The translations under genes were made by a program, and so were the position numbers. DNA of 61,223 nucleotides. Origin: Rhizobium sp. Q54. Its GTDB lineage: Bacteria; Pseudomonadota; Alphaproteobacteria; UBA7879; VGCX01. The stretch is from NCBI GenBank assembly GCA_945870825.1, contig CAMBTM010000006.1:1-61223 (forward strand). The letters are read 5' to 3'. Of the stretch, positions 8,343-16,637 are shown piece after piece (the first letter of the stretch is position 1; each line of letters opens with the position of its first letter). The notes below the pieces were generated by a model. That model worked only from the letters and a program-made list of their open reading frames with translations. It did no database searches and had not been told where the DNA came from.

Positions 8343-8375
8343 ATCAAGGGCTTAACCCTTGATTTTTTAATTTTT
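8343..8375 (+). terminator. Intrinsic terminator
   Basis: ATCAAGGG (8343-8350), a five-base loop and CCCTTGAT (8356-8363) are followed by T-rich sequence interrupted by AA. No protein gene runs into it from the left on this strand, so it probably ends the non-coding transcript that starts near 8050. Confidence 0.65.
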
Positions 8376-8395
8376 TATGATAAGTTATATTCAAT

Positions 8396-8528
8396 GGTGT
8401 TTAAGAAAACACCTCCGAAATCCGAGCTCTTGTGTTCATAATGATATAATTTACACGGAGGCAGCACCAGAGCTCGCTTTTATTACCTAATCACTTCGAA
8501 CCGCCGCTAGTCCCGGCGGTTTTTTTTT
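8396..8528 (+). ncRNA. Candidate pseudoknotted structured RNA
   Basis: This 130-base block contains a perfect 7-bp hairpin (GGTGTTT/AAACACC, 8396-8413). It also has CCTCCG (8412-8417) complementary to CGGAGG (8456-8461), and CGAGCTCT (8423-8430) complementary to AGAGCTCG (8469-8476). The last two pairings cross each other, so they form a pseudoknot or two alternative states. A strong terminator closes the block. A TATAAT at 8445-8450 lies inside, so part of the pattern could instead be a promoter with flanking operators. I do not recognise a known riboswitch. Confidence 0.4.
8499..8528 (+). terminator. Strong intrinsic terminator
   Basis: AACCGCCG (8499-8506) and CGGCGGTT (8514-8521) form a perfect GC-rich stem with a 7-base loop, followed by an unbroken T-run to 8528. 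It ends transcription from the left about 180 bases before the LysR start and is far GC-richer than its surroundings. Confidence 0.85.
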
Positions 8529-8707
8529 GCCTACCTGGCAAATGCATGTGTTATTTCACAACAGCTAAATTATTGTTATTCCTACACATACTTTTCTTTA
8601 AAACTTCAAATTCACTTTACCGTGCTTGAATATTGATATATCATCCAAACCATAAAAATCATGTGTTTACGTCTATATCATTTAAAGCACAAAAGCAATA
8701 CGAAAAA

Positions 8708-9688
8708 ATGAAAAAACTAAATTTTTCTATTAATGAAGCACGGGCTGTGACGACGCTTGAAAAAACACTTAATGTTGCTTCTGCTGCAAAAATTTTGGAT
8801 CTTTCTCCCAATGCCTTGAATATAAGCATTGCCCGTATTGAGCAAAAAATTAATCGATCTCTTTTCGTAAGACGGCAGAAAACAGGGGAAGTCACTGTTG
8901 CTCCGGGCATAGAATTTGTGCTGAATTATATGAAAACTATTACGGACGCCGCAGACCTGATAGAAGATCAAAACAAAACTTGGTCATCGGATACAACGAC
9001 TGGACAGTTAACGCTGGTTACATCTCACACGATTATGGAATATATTGTGGGACCTTATTTTGTTGAATTTATCAATAAAAATCCCCAGCTGAGCATTTCT
9101 TTTAAACAACAGGATGACCTAATATCGTCTTCATCCGCACTTAATGAAATCTCTATAGGCCTTTGCTATGAGGTTGAAGAAGAGTATGAATATTTTCCGT
9201 TCCATTCGTTTATCCAACGTTACTGGGCAAGCAAAAAATATCTCGAACGGTTTGGGTGTCCTGAAACGTTTGAAGATCTTTTTCACCACCGTGTCCTTTT
9301 AAGAAAAACCCTAAAAGATCCTCGAATGCTTTTTGCGTCCATGCCCATATCAAAAGTTTTCCCCAATAATACCATTAAAGGATATGAGATTTATGGCGCA
9401 AGAATTGTAGACTTTTTGTGCGAAAAGGGTCTTGGGATTATGGCTTCGGCGGAGGAAAGTATTAAGCTCTCAAAGTTACAGGTAGAAAGTATTTTTCCTA
9501 ATGTTAGCGGCGAGAAGGTTGATCTTTTTGTAAAAGTTAATAAAGAATTTTTAAAGACTCCTGTTGCACGCTATTTTATTGATTGGCTTTTCGATTGTCG
9601 CGATAAGGCTTTTGAGGAAATAGACACAAAGCCTTCCTATGCTTATAAAAAGCAATACAAAGAACCGCCTGCTTCTCAATTAAGTTGA
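8708..9688 (+). CDS. LysR-family transcriptional regulator
   Basis: A 326-residue regulator counted from ATG 8708 (MKKLNFSINE); an in-frame TTG at 8633 would add 25 residues lacking domain features. Residues 1-60 form the winged helix-turn-helix (EARAVTTLEKTLNVASAAKI), and residues 90-300 the substrate-binding-like effector domain (GQLTLVTSHTIMEYIVGPYF). The final 25 residues are charged and probably disordered. LysR proteins usually control a divergent gene; here the divergent side is the non-coding locus at 8040-8530, and the next gene downstream is convergent. Its target is therefore unclear. Confidence 0.85.
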   Translation: MKKLNFSINEARAVTTLEKTLNVASAAKILDLSPNALNISIARIEQKINRSLFVRRQKTGEVTVAPGIEFVLNYMKTITDAADLIEDQNKTWSSDTTTGQLTLVTSHTIMEYIVGPYFVEFINKNPQLSISFKQQDDLISSSSALNEISIGLCYEVEEEYEYFPFHSFIQRYWASKKYLERFGCPETFEDLFHHRVLLRKTLKDPRMLFASMPISKVFPNNTIKGYEIYGARIVDFLCEKGLGIMASAEESIKLSKLQVESIFPNVSGEKVDLFVKVNKEFLKTPVARYFIDWLFDCRDKAFEEIDTKPSYAYKKQYKEPPASQLS

Positions 9689-9716
9689 TGGGGGAAGGGA
9701 ATTAGTGTCTATTCCT

Positions 9717-10463
9717 TCATACGCCATCCCACAAAATTCTTGAAGCCTCATCCGTATAACGCCCATCCGCCTCATGAAGAACCAATCCTTTATGGAGAAT
9801 GGTTGGGGACTTTACATCGCGTCGAACCGTTACAATAATACGCTTGGAAGTTAGTGCTTCAGCATTAGGCCACAAAGGATAAAGATTAAGCCCTCCAACC
9901 TGCGCCCCTAAACAATCCAAGAGAGTTTGAAGCCCATCCGTTGGAAAAATAAAATGAATAAACCCACGGGGCTTTGCCATTTTAATACAATAATCCACCC
10001 AGGCTTGTAATGTCGTGTCATCATAACTACGGCCTATGGCACGGTTAACATCAGGAGATGGGGTGGAATCTTTAAAATAAGGGGGATTAGAAACCACATG
10101 CTCAAAAGAGTTGGGTGCAAGCATCTTTGTAGGATTTAAAATATTGTCCACAATAAATGTCACGCGGTTTTCAAGGCCATTGGTTTTAGCATTTTCTTGG
10201 GCAAGATTAATGACCTCTTGTAAACAGTCTATCCCTATAACCTCCGTCAGAGGCAAACGATAGGCTGCACATAGCCCTACAACCCCTGTCCCACAGCCTA
10301 CATCAAGGATGCGCCCTTTTGTGTCTTGGGGCAGACTGCCTGCCAACAATACTCCATCACTCCCCGAACGAAACCCGTCAGCACATTGTTTGAAGATGAG
10401 CTTTCCGCCCAAAAACTTGTCGTGGGTATAAGGTTTTATCATTTTAACGATTCTATTTCCCAT
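9717..10463 (-). CDS. TrmN6-like N6-adenine methyltransferase
   Basis: A 248-residue class I SAM-dependent methyltransferase. Motif I is DVGCGTG at residues 54-60, and the catalytic motif NPPY is at 126-129, the signature of N6-adenine and N5-glutamine methylases. The overall layout with GGKLIFKQCADGFRSGSDGV at the N-terminus matches the TrmN6/YfiC family that modifies A37 of tRNA1(Val). A PrmC-like role is less likely given the N-terminal block. It is divergent from ispB with 42 bases between the starts, an arrangement common in alphaproteobacteria. Confidence 0.85.
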   Translation of the reverse strand: MGNRIVKMIKPYTHDKFLGGKLIFKQCADGFRSGSDGVLLAGSLPQDTKGRILDVGCGTGVVGLCAAYRLPLTEVIGIDCLQEVINLAQENAKTNGLENRVTFIVDNILNPTKMLAPNSFEHVVSNPPYFKDSTPSPDVNRAIGRSYDDTTLQAWVDYCIKMAKPRGFIHFIFPTDGLQTLLDCLGAQVGGLNLYPLWPNAEALTSKRIIVTVRRDVKSPTILHKGLVLHEADGRYTDEASRILWDGV

Positions 10464-10505
10464 TTATTCACTATATAAGAGACTTCAAAGATTAAAAGAG
10501 TTTCA

Positions 10506-11486
10506 ATGAAAGCACTACATGATTTTTTAAAAGATGATCTCAAGGCTTTAAACAGCCTGATTGGAGAGACATTAAAAGCCACAAAAGTCCCCCTCATCAC
10601 AGACGTTGCAGAACATTTGATGGCATCAGGAGGCAAGCGTCTGCGTCCTCTTTTGACATTCTTATGCGGGCATTTATGCGGAGATCCTAATCCCCAACGT
10701 CTGATTCGTTTAGGGGCGTGCATTGAATTTATTCATACAGCAACGCTTCTACATGATGATGTGATTGACCAAAGCAATCAAAGACGAGGACGACCGACAG
10801 CCCATACCCTTTGGGGAAATGAAGCAAGCGTACTCGTCGGTGACTTTCTCTTTAGTCGCGCTTTTGAAATGATGGTTGACGATAATTCCTCGGAAGTTTT
10901 TAAAATCCTGAGTCAAACAGCATCACGGATTTCTGAAGGGGAATTATTGCAGTTGATGCATAGGCGTACCCTTATGATCGATGAATCTATTTATATGGAA
11001 ATTATTGGGGCAAAAACGGCCTCTCTTTTTTCTGCAGCGGCAGAAATAGGGGCCCTTGCTGCAAACGCACCATGTTCAGAGCGTCATTTGTTAAAATCCA
11101 TTGGATATCAGATGGGTCTATTGTTTCAAATCAGTGACGATATGATGGATTTTGGACTTTCTCCCATAGATTCAGGAAAATCACAAGGCAATGATGTGAT
11201 GGAGGGGAAGATGACACTCCCCGTCATTTTGGCCTATAAGAAAGCAAATACCGCTCAACAAAAATTCATTGAAGACATAATACTAGACCCAGAAAAATGT
11301 CGCAGCTCTTTTAGCAACATCCAATGCCTTCTTGAGGAAACTGGGGCTATGAGGGAAACCGTAACTTTTGCAGAAATTATTCAACAAACTGCCTTAGAAA
11401 ATATTTTAAAGTTTAAAGAAACCCCTGAAAGACATTTGTTACAGAACGCTCTTTCTTTTTCTTTAAATCGTCACACAGGCTTTTAA
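10506..11486 (+). CDS. ispB: Long-chain polyprenyl diphosphate synthase
   Basis: A 326-residue trans-prenyltransferase extending farnesyl or geranylgeranyl diphosphate with isopentenyl diphosphate to the side chain used for ubiquinone. Visible motifs are GGKRLRP (42-48), the first aspartate-rich DDVID (84-88) and the second DDMMD near residue 211. Length and sequence fit IspB/octaprenyl or decaprenyl synthases; exact chain length cannot be read. It supplies the donor for UbiA at 53223-54101, so a quinone pathway is at least partly retained. Confidence 0.92.
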   Translation: MKALHDFLKDDLKALNSLIGETLKATKVPLITDVAEHLMASGGKRLRPLLTFLCGHLCGDPNPQRLIRLGACIEFIHTATLLHDDVIDQSNQRRGRPTAHTLWGNEASVLVGDFLFSRAFEMMVDDNSSEVFKILSQTASRISEGELLQLMHRRTLMIDESIYMEIIGAKTASLFSAAAEIGALAANAPCSERHLLKSIGYQMGLLFQISDDMMDFGLSPIDSGKSQGNDVMEGKMTLPVILAYKKANTAQQKFIEDIILDPEKCRSSFSNIQCLLEETGAMRETVTFAEIIQQTALENILKFKETPERHLLQNALSFSLNRHTGF

Positions 11487-11564
11487 AAATTTTCTTGTAT
11501 CCCCTGTTCTTTCAAGGCATGATGATTATTAAATTTATCAATATGTTAAGAAGGAGTTCTAGAG

Positions 11565-12503
11565 ATGATAAAGAAAATTTTTGTTGGGGCGGTTTTATCC
11601 TTATTGCTAATACAACCAGGGATTGCACTTTCTTCTAAGTCAAAATCAAACCCTGCTGTTTTGGTTTTCAAGAATAAGAAAGGCGAAAAGACAACGTACT
11701 ACCGTAGTGATGTTTTGCAATACAAGCAAACTCTTCCTGACCAGATCCGTTCTGCACCTGATGAAGAAATTTTCGGTGATGTGCGCGATCAAATGCTTTT
11801 GGACCTTTTATTTGTTGATGCCATGGAAACTCATGCTTTAGAAAATGACCCTGAAGTTCTTTCAGAAATGAAGGCCGCAAAGGTAGAAATCATGAAAAAA
11901 GTATGGATGACACGTCAGATCAACAAGATGATTAAAGACGAAGATCTTGTAAAATCTTACAACAAAATCAAGGAATCTTTGGTTGGCAAAAAAGTCTATA
12001 ACACGGCGATCATTGTCATGGATGATGAAGCAAAGGCCCAGGAAGTTTTACAAAAGGCTCAGGCTGGTGCGGATTTCGGTGAACTTGTAAAACAACATTC
12101 CATCGAAACATCCACAAAAGATCGCGGTGGTGAAATTGGCTTCCTTCCAGAAGAGCATCTTGCGCGTTTAATTGATTCGGATGCTGCAAAGAAAATCAAG
12201 GTTTTGAAGGACGGTGTCTGTAGTAATCGTGTTTTCAGCAAAGAAGGCAAAAGCATTATTATTAAACGCCTTGGCATGAAAGACGCTGAGTTGCCTGAGT
12301 ACAAACAGGTTGTTAATCAGTTAAAAGCGATGGAAATGCAAAAAGCTGTTGGAACCCTTGCAAAAGATTTGGTGAAAAAGCGTTCCCAAGACATCGAAGT
12401 AAAAGATTACAACGGTAATCCCGATAGTCCTTTGAAGAAGGCGATGGAAGCTGTGGTTGAATCGGCTGAATCTGTAGTAAAATCTGTAGAAGACGCGATT
12501 TAA
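11565..12503 (+). CDS. Exported parvulin-type peptidyl-prolyl isomerase
   Basis: A 312-residue protein with a signal peptide (about residues 1-24) and a PpiC/parvulin domain at about 130-225, recognisable by VKQHSIETSTKDRGGEIGFL. The flanking N-terminal helical region (45-125) is of the SurA/PrsA chaperone type, so it probably assists folding of envelope proteins in the periplasm. The C-terminal 40 residues are charged and amphipathic. A good ribosome site AAGGAG lies at the right distance. It stands alone, followed by a terminator. Confidence 0.88.
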   Translation: MIKKIFVGAVLSLLLIQPGIALSSKSKSNPAVLVFKNKKGEKTTYYRSDVLQYKQTLPDQIRSAPDEEIFGDVRDQMLLDLLFVDAMETHALENDPEVLSEMKAAKVEIMKKVWMTRQINKMIKDEDLVKSYNKIKESLVGKKVYNTAIIVMDDEAKAQEVLQKAQAGADFGELVKQHSIETSTKDRGGEIGFLPEEHLARLIDSDAAKKIKVLKDGVCSNRVFSKEGKSIIIKRLGMKDAELPEYKQVVNQLKAMEMQKAVGTLAKDLVKKRSQDIEVKDYNGNPDSPLKKAMEAVVESAESVVKSVEDAI

Positions 12504-12524
12504 AAGATCTGAATCCTTAAAAAA

Positions 12525-12556
12525 AACCCTCTTCTAAAACTGGAAGGGGGTTTTTT
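12525..12556 (+). terminator. Intrinsic terminator of the parvulin gene
   Basis: AACCCTCTTC (12525-12534) pairs with GAAGGGGGTT (12543-12552), with one G-T wobble, followed by a T-run, 22 bases after the stop codon. Confidence 0.85.
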
Positions 12557-12614
12557 ATATGCAGAAAGGATGATTTTATACCATTAAGCCCCCGTCCTCC
12601 AGAGCTGATACAAC

Positions 12615-12651
12615 GCCTACGAAATGCGTGAGAGAAATGTAGGCTTTTTTG
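12615..12651 (+). terminator. Second terminator-like hairpin
   Basis: GCCTAC (12615-12620) and GTAGGC (12639-12644) are followed by TTTTTT. It lies 60 bases past a complete terminator, so it is either a back-up or the end of a very short RNA beginning near 12570. No protein frame is present. Confidence 0.5.
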
Positions 12652-12682
12652 TTTTAAAGCCCTTGAAAATACTGTGTTTTAT

Positions 12683-12893
12683 CCCCCACGACGCCGTCAT
12701 CCAGAGTCCTGCCGCAGGCAGGGCGTGGGACCCAGGAGGTTAGCCGAATGGCTAAAATGCCCCCTTTCAACTGTCTCAATGGTGCGGGAGTCAAATCGTG
12801 AGTAACCCTAACGGGCTATTTTTCTGGATCCCACGCCCACCTTCGGTGGGCTTTGGAGGACGGCACTGGTGGGGCTCTGGATGATGGCGTGGG
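12683..12893. repeat. Long palindromic intergenic element
   Basis: A GC-rich 210-base block without a gene. It contains nested inverted repeats: GTCATCCAGAG near 12697 against CTCTGGATGAT near 12876, and GGGCGTGGGACCCAG (12721-12734) against CTGGATCCCACGCCC (about 12824-12838). Small hairpins sit at CCTGCC-GCA-GGCAGG and CCCACC-TTC-GGTGGG. The GTCATCC...GGATC style is that of dispersed repeats found in many proteobacterial genomes. A related but distinct copy lies at 51541-51661. The rest of 12504-12920 holds only the two terminators. Confidence 0.8.
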
Positions 12894-12920
12894 TTTTGTT
12901 CTATATTGCCTAAATTATAT

Positions 12921-13964
12921 TCAGGACTTGGTATAAGCTTTAAACCACGGCAAAGGATCGATAGGCTTTTGTTGGTCCCTTAGCTCCACATAAAGATGTG
13001 AGGGGTTTTCTGTACTTGTATACCCAATAGGCTCGCCGGCCAAAACCGTTTGTCCAAGGGAAACTTCAATTTTAGATAGGCCAATGATCAATGTATGGTA
13101 ATGATCATGGTGGGCCAAAATAACAATATGCTTATAGTTTCTAAATGGACCTGCGTAAACAACCTCTGCCTTCAAGGGGGCATAAACAAGGGCATTGGGT
13201 TTTGCTTGAAAAATAAGACCCGTTCCATCGGTATCAAGGGTCGCATGTTTCTGCCCAAAAGTAGAGATAAGTGAGCCCACCACAGGCTTCACCTTATAGC
13301 GTCCTTTTGTATATATGGGCGCCTCTACTGGTATACCCCTTTTCTTGGGGGCACCCTCATCAGAGTCAAGTTTTTGCACAAGATCATGGAGGTTACGGGA
13401 TTGATGAGCTAAACGCCCCACACGTTTTTCCAAAGCCTTTCGTCCTTGAATTTCACACTGAAGGATTAACCGTTTTTTGCTTAAAAGCCCCTCAACCTCT
13501 TTCAATTTTTCGTTATATTCTTCCGCTAACTTTTGTGCTGAAACTTTTCCTTCTTCAATAGATTCTTTAAGGGTATTCAACGCTTGAAGTTCAACACGCA
13601 TATGTTGGGTTGATTGCAAAATATTACGAATAAAGGCATTCAACACAATCGCTGATTGGACCAATCGTTGGGGTGTCATGGATGAATTAAGAATAGCGGC
13701 AGGTGCAATAAGATGAATTTTTCTTAATGCGGAAAGGTACCCATTCATTTGCCCCAATTGTTTTTCCAATTCAAAGGTTTTTTGGGTTTTCTCCCATTCA
13801 AGGGATTTTAATTTTTCCTCAGATGTTAAACATATCTCTTGCTGAAGGCGATAGTCTGCAGCGGCTTTGGTTAGTTGTTGATTTAAATTTTGGAGACGTA
13901 CATCCTCACCCTTCGCGATGAATGCGGTCATTATAAAAACCATACTTAAATAATAAGTGAACAT
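12921..13964 (-). CDS. EnvC-like murein hydrolase activator (degenerate M23)
   Basis: A 347-residue exported protein: signal peptide 1-19, a coiled-coil rich region at about 22-205 with a KLKSLEWEKTQKTFELEKQL-type heptad pattern, and a C-terminal LytM/M23 domain at about 220-340. In active M23 enzymes the zinc ligands are HxxxD and HxH; here the corresponding segments read GTGLIF and SHLYVEL, so it is likely catalytically dead like EnvC, which activates amidases at the septum. It overlaps the gpmI 3' end by 19 bases and is last in the mitofilin-hemY-gpmI-envC run, consistent with the common gpmI-envC pairing. Confidence 0.85.
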   Translation of the reverse strand: MFTYYLSMVFIMTAFIAKGEDVRLQNLNQQLTKAAADYRLQQEICLTSEEKLKSLEWEKTQKTFELEKQLGQMNGYLSALRKIHLIAPAAILNSSMTPQRLVQSAIVLNAFIRNILQSTQHMRVELQALNTLKESIEEGKVSAQKLAEEYNEKLKEVEGLLSKKRLILQCEIQGRKALEKRVGRLAHQSRNLHDLVQKLDSDEGAPKKRGIPVEAPIYTKGRYKVKPVVGSLISTFGQKHATLDTDGTGLIFQAKPNALVYAPLKAEVVYAGPFRNYKHIVILAHHDHYHTLIIGLSKIEVSLGQTVLAGEPIGYTSTENPSHLYVELRDQQKPIDPLPWFKAYTKS

Positions 13965-15475
13965 CCCGTCATCTCCTTTGGCACTTTAAGATTCATCAAA
14001 GATAGAACGGTGGGTGCGATATCCCGTAGTTCGCCTTGGGGTTTTAAGGCGGTGGCAGGGTCAAATCCAACAAGCACTAGGGGTACCAAATTCGTTGTGT
14101 GGGCCGTATAGGGGACCCCCCCTTCTTCCATGTGCTCAGCATTCCCGTGATCTGCTGTTATCACCAACTTACCTTGAACCGTTTCAAGATACGCTGATAA
14201 CTTTCCCAAACAAAAATCTACTGTTTCAAGGGCTTTGACCGTTGCCTCAAAATTTCCTGTATGCCCCACCATGTCAGGATTTGCAAAGTTCAAAACCACA
14301 AAATCATAAGATCCCGTGTCAAGTTTTTGAATAACCTGATCCGTTAAAGAAACTGCGCTCATGTCAGGCTTTAAGTCATAAGTTGAAATCTTAGGTGATG
14401 GCACCAGAAGACGATCTTCATGAGTGTAGGGTGTTTCTTTTCCACCGTTAAAAAAGAATGTCACATGGGCGTATTTTTCCGTTTCTGCCGCCCGAAGTTG
14501 CGTCATGCCATTGTCTTCAATTACAGCCCCCAAGGTATGTTCCGGTTGTTCTTGGGGAAACAAAAACGGAAGAACGCCATCCAATACAGTGGCATAGGAT
14601 TTCATCCCAAGGGTTGCTGAAAAATGGGGGATAGCGGAACGTGTAAATCCTTTGAAATCCTCAAGCAATAAGGCTGATAACAACTGCTTGACCCGGTCGG
14701 CCCTAAAGTTCACCATCAATAACCCATCACCGTCTTTCATTCCTTGATAGTTACCAAGAATAGTGGGGTTTACAAATTCATCGTCTATCCCTTGGGCATA
14801 AGAATCTTTTAAAACTGTTTCTGGATCTGATCCCTTGTGTCCGATTCCCTGCACAATCGCCTTATAGGCCGCATCCGTCCTATCCCATCTGGAATCTCGG
14901 TCCATCCCATAAAAACGCCCCATCATGGTTGTAATAGACGATCCCCCAAAAGACCCAAGGGTCTTTTCTAATGCCTGCACATAAATCCCAGCACTTTGAG
15001 GCGGTGTATCACGCCCATCCAAAAAACAATGGACCCTAGACGTAATCCCATTTTCATGGAGAATTTTTAAAAATCCTGCCAAATGATCTTGATGGGAATG
15101 AATACCCCCAGGGGATACGAGACCTAAGACATGACACACACCAGAACCTTTTTTAAGGTTTTTTAAAAAGGTTTGCATGAGAGGTAACGATGCCACTTCA
15201 TTGGATGCAAAGGCCTGGGTAATACGCGGCAAGTCCTGCAACATCACACGCCCTGCCCCAATGGTTGTGTGCCCCACCTCAGAATTGCCCATTTGACCCT
15301 TTGGAAGCCCAACACTTTCCCCAGACGCCTCTAGCTTAGTATGGGGGCACGTTGCAAGCCACGTGTTCCAATGGGGAAGATGGGCTTTAGAAACGGCATT
15401 ATCCGTATTGTTTGGGGCAATGCCCCATCCATCCAAAACACATAAAACAAAAGGAGATTTCTTATTCAAAGGCAT
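13946..15475 (-). CDS. gpmI: Cofactor-independent phosphoglycerate mutase
   Basis: A 509-residue 2,3-bisphosphoglycerate-independent phosphoglycerate mutase interconverting 3- and 2-phosphoglycerate with two manganese ions. The N-terminal VLCVLDGWG metal site, the catalytic serine in GNSEVGHTTIGAGR (about residue 62), HSHQDH and the C-terminal TADHGNAEHM metal motif are all intact. Length is standard. It starts inside the end of hemY (14-base overlap) and overlaps the envC-like start, so all are probably one transcript. It implies at least lower glycolysis or gluconeogenesis in the cell. Confidence 0.97.
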   Translation of the reverse strand: MPLNKKSPFVLCVLDGWGIAPNNTDNAVSKAHLPHWNTWLATCPHTKLEASGESVGLPKGQMGNSEVGHTTIGAGRVMLQDLPRITQAFASNEVASLPLMQTFLKNLKKGSGVCHVLGLVSPGGIHSHQDHLAGFLKILHENGITSRVHCFLDGRDTPPQSAGIYVQALEKTLGSFGGSSITTMMGRFYGMDRDSRWDRTDAAYKAIVQGIGHKGSDPETVLKDSYAQGIDDEFVNPTILGNYQGMKDGDGLLMVNFRADRVKQLLSALLLEDFKGFTRSAIPHFSATLGMKSYATVLDGVLPFLFPQEQPEHTLGAVIEDNGMTQLRAAETEKYAHVTFFFNGGKETPYTHEDRLLVPSPKISTYDLKPDMSAVSLTDQVIQKLDTGSYDFVVLNFANPDMVGHTGNFEATVKALETVDFCLGKLSAYLETVQGKLVITADHGNAEHMEEGGVPYTAHTTNLVPLVLVGFDPATALKPQGELRDIAPTVLSLMNLKVPKEMTGCSLII

Positions 15476-16637
15476 GGATATTAACCTTCAATGCATCAAG
15501 CGTTTTGACAAAGTTGATGAATGTTTTAAATGGAATAGTATCATCCTGATTTTTTTCTTTCGCTTCCAAAATAAGGGTGAGTAGAGATTTGGCAGAAGGA
15601 TCTTGAATAGACGCGATTAAGGCCTCCGCTTGTCCCCATAATTTGGCCCGAATAAGACTGATGGCAAAACAAATCTGACTGGTGGTATCTTGAGGCATCA
15701 CATCATAGAGTTCTCGCATCATATGGCAATGGGATAAAGGTGTGCGGTCTTTTGCAAAAAGGGTTGCATACGTCTGGGCAATGTCCCAATCTGGCCACAA
15801 AGACCATGCTTTGGTTAAAACTTTTTTTGCAAGGCGACTATTATTCTCTGCCTTTAAAAGTTGCCCGTAAGCCAAAACATTGGCCTTATTTTTAGGATCA
15901 GCTGCAAAAGCCCTTTCAAAGAGCCCCAACTTTTTAACAGGGTCTTTTTCTTCCAGCGCTTGGTGGTAAAAAATATGGGCCCATTCCAAGAAAGCATCCT
16001 GCTTTGAAAAGCAGTCATATTCTTCAGCATTTTTAAGGGCTTTTTTTGCTTCCTCCCAATTGCTCATTTCTTTTTGATACAAGAAACATGCCCGCCAAAA
16101 CCATCCCTCTTTGAGCAAAGGCTGTGCCGGCGTCTGGAAAAATCTTTCCAGATTATCCCAATCTTTCTCTTCTTGAAATTTTTGCAACGTAAAGAAGGCC
16201 TTTAACACCCCATACTTTTTCAAACTTTGAAGATCGGGTGCCCCTGGTTTCTTTTCAAGATAATGCGCCAACAACTTTGGAAAGCTTGTTTTCTTTAAAA
16301 ACCCCTGGGCCTTCTTCAGATGGTCCCCTGTTTTTTTAGGATTTTGCAAATAGGTTTCAATCAAGGCTTTTTCCAAATATTCCACCCCGATTTTCATGGA
16401 TTTATAACGCGCTCTATCAGAAATCTTTAAAAGATCCCAGATCTTGCGTTTAATCCAGCGCAAAAACCACAAGGTGTAAAGGATGGATAAGAGACTCAAA
16501 AGAAAGACACTAACCGACGTACTGATATGCCATCCCTGCCAGTCCAAAGAAATCGTACCTGGATGACTGGCAAAATAAAGGCAGACAAGGGCCACCAATA
16601 AAAGTTTTAACAAGAAAGAAAGGATTTTAGCTTTCAT
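15462..16637 (-). CDS. hemY: HemY-like TPR membrane protein
   Basis: A 391-residue protein with two N-terminal membrane segments (about residues 6-24 and 40-60, the second flanked by RWIKRK) and a helical TPR-like remainder. This matches HemY of proteobacteria, a tetratricopeptide membrane protein usually encoded with hemC-hemD; its exact role, perhaps coordination of haem enzymes, is unsettled. hemC and hemD are not adjacent here. Its ATG overlaps the stop of the upstream mitofilin-like gene by four bases (ATGA), and it overlaps gpmI by 14. Confidence 0.75.
   Translation of the reverse strand: MKAKILSFLLKLLLVALVCLYFASHPGTISLDWQGWHISTSVSVFLLSLLSILYTLWFLRWIKRKIWDLLKISDRARYKSMKIGVEYLEKALIETYLQNPKKTGDHLKKAQGFLKKTSFPKLLAHYLEKKPGAPDLQSLKKYGVLKAFFTLQKFQEEKDWDNLERFFQTPAQPLLKEGWFWRACFLYQKEMSNWEEAKKALKNAEEYDCFSKQDAFLEWAHIFYHQALEEKDPVKKLGLFERAFAADPKNKANVLAYGQLLKAENNSRLAKKVLTKAWSLWPDWDIAQTYATLFAKDRTPLSHCHMMRELYDVMPQDTTSQICFAISLIRAKLWGQAEALIASIQDPSAKSLLTLILEAKEKNQDDTIPFKTFINFVKTLDALKVNIHAFE

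Noticed and set aside
8457-8528. tRNA-like sequence with TTCGAAC near 8495
   Set aside because: No acceptor stem, D-arm or anticodon arm pairs at the required distances; the 3' part is a terminator hairpin.
12921-13964. Active M23 endopeptidase
   Set aside because: The zinc-ligand motifs HxxxD and HxH are not present in the aligned segments, so an EnvC-like activator is the better call.
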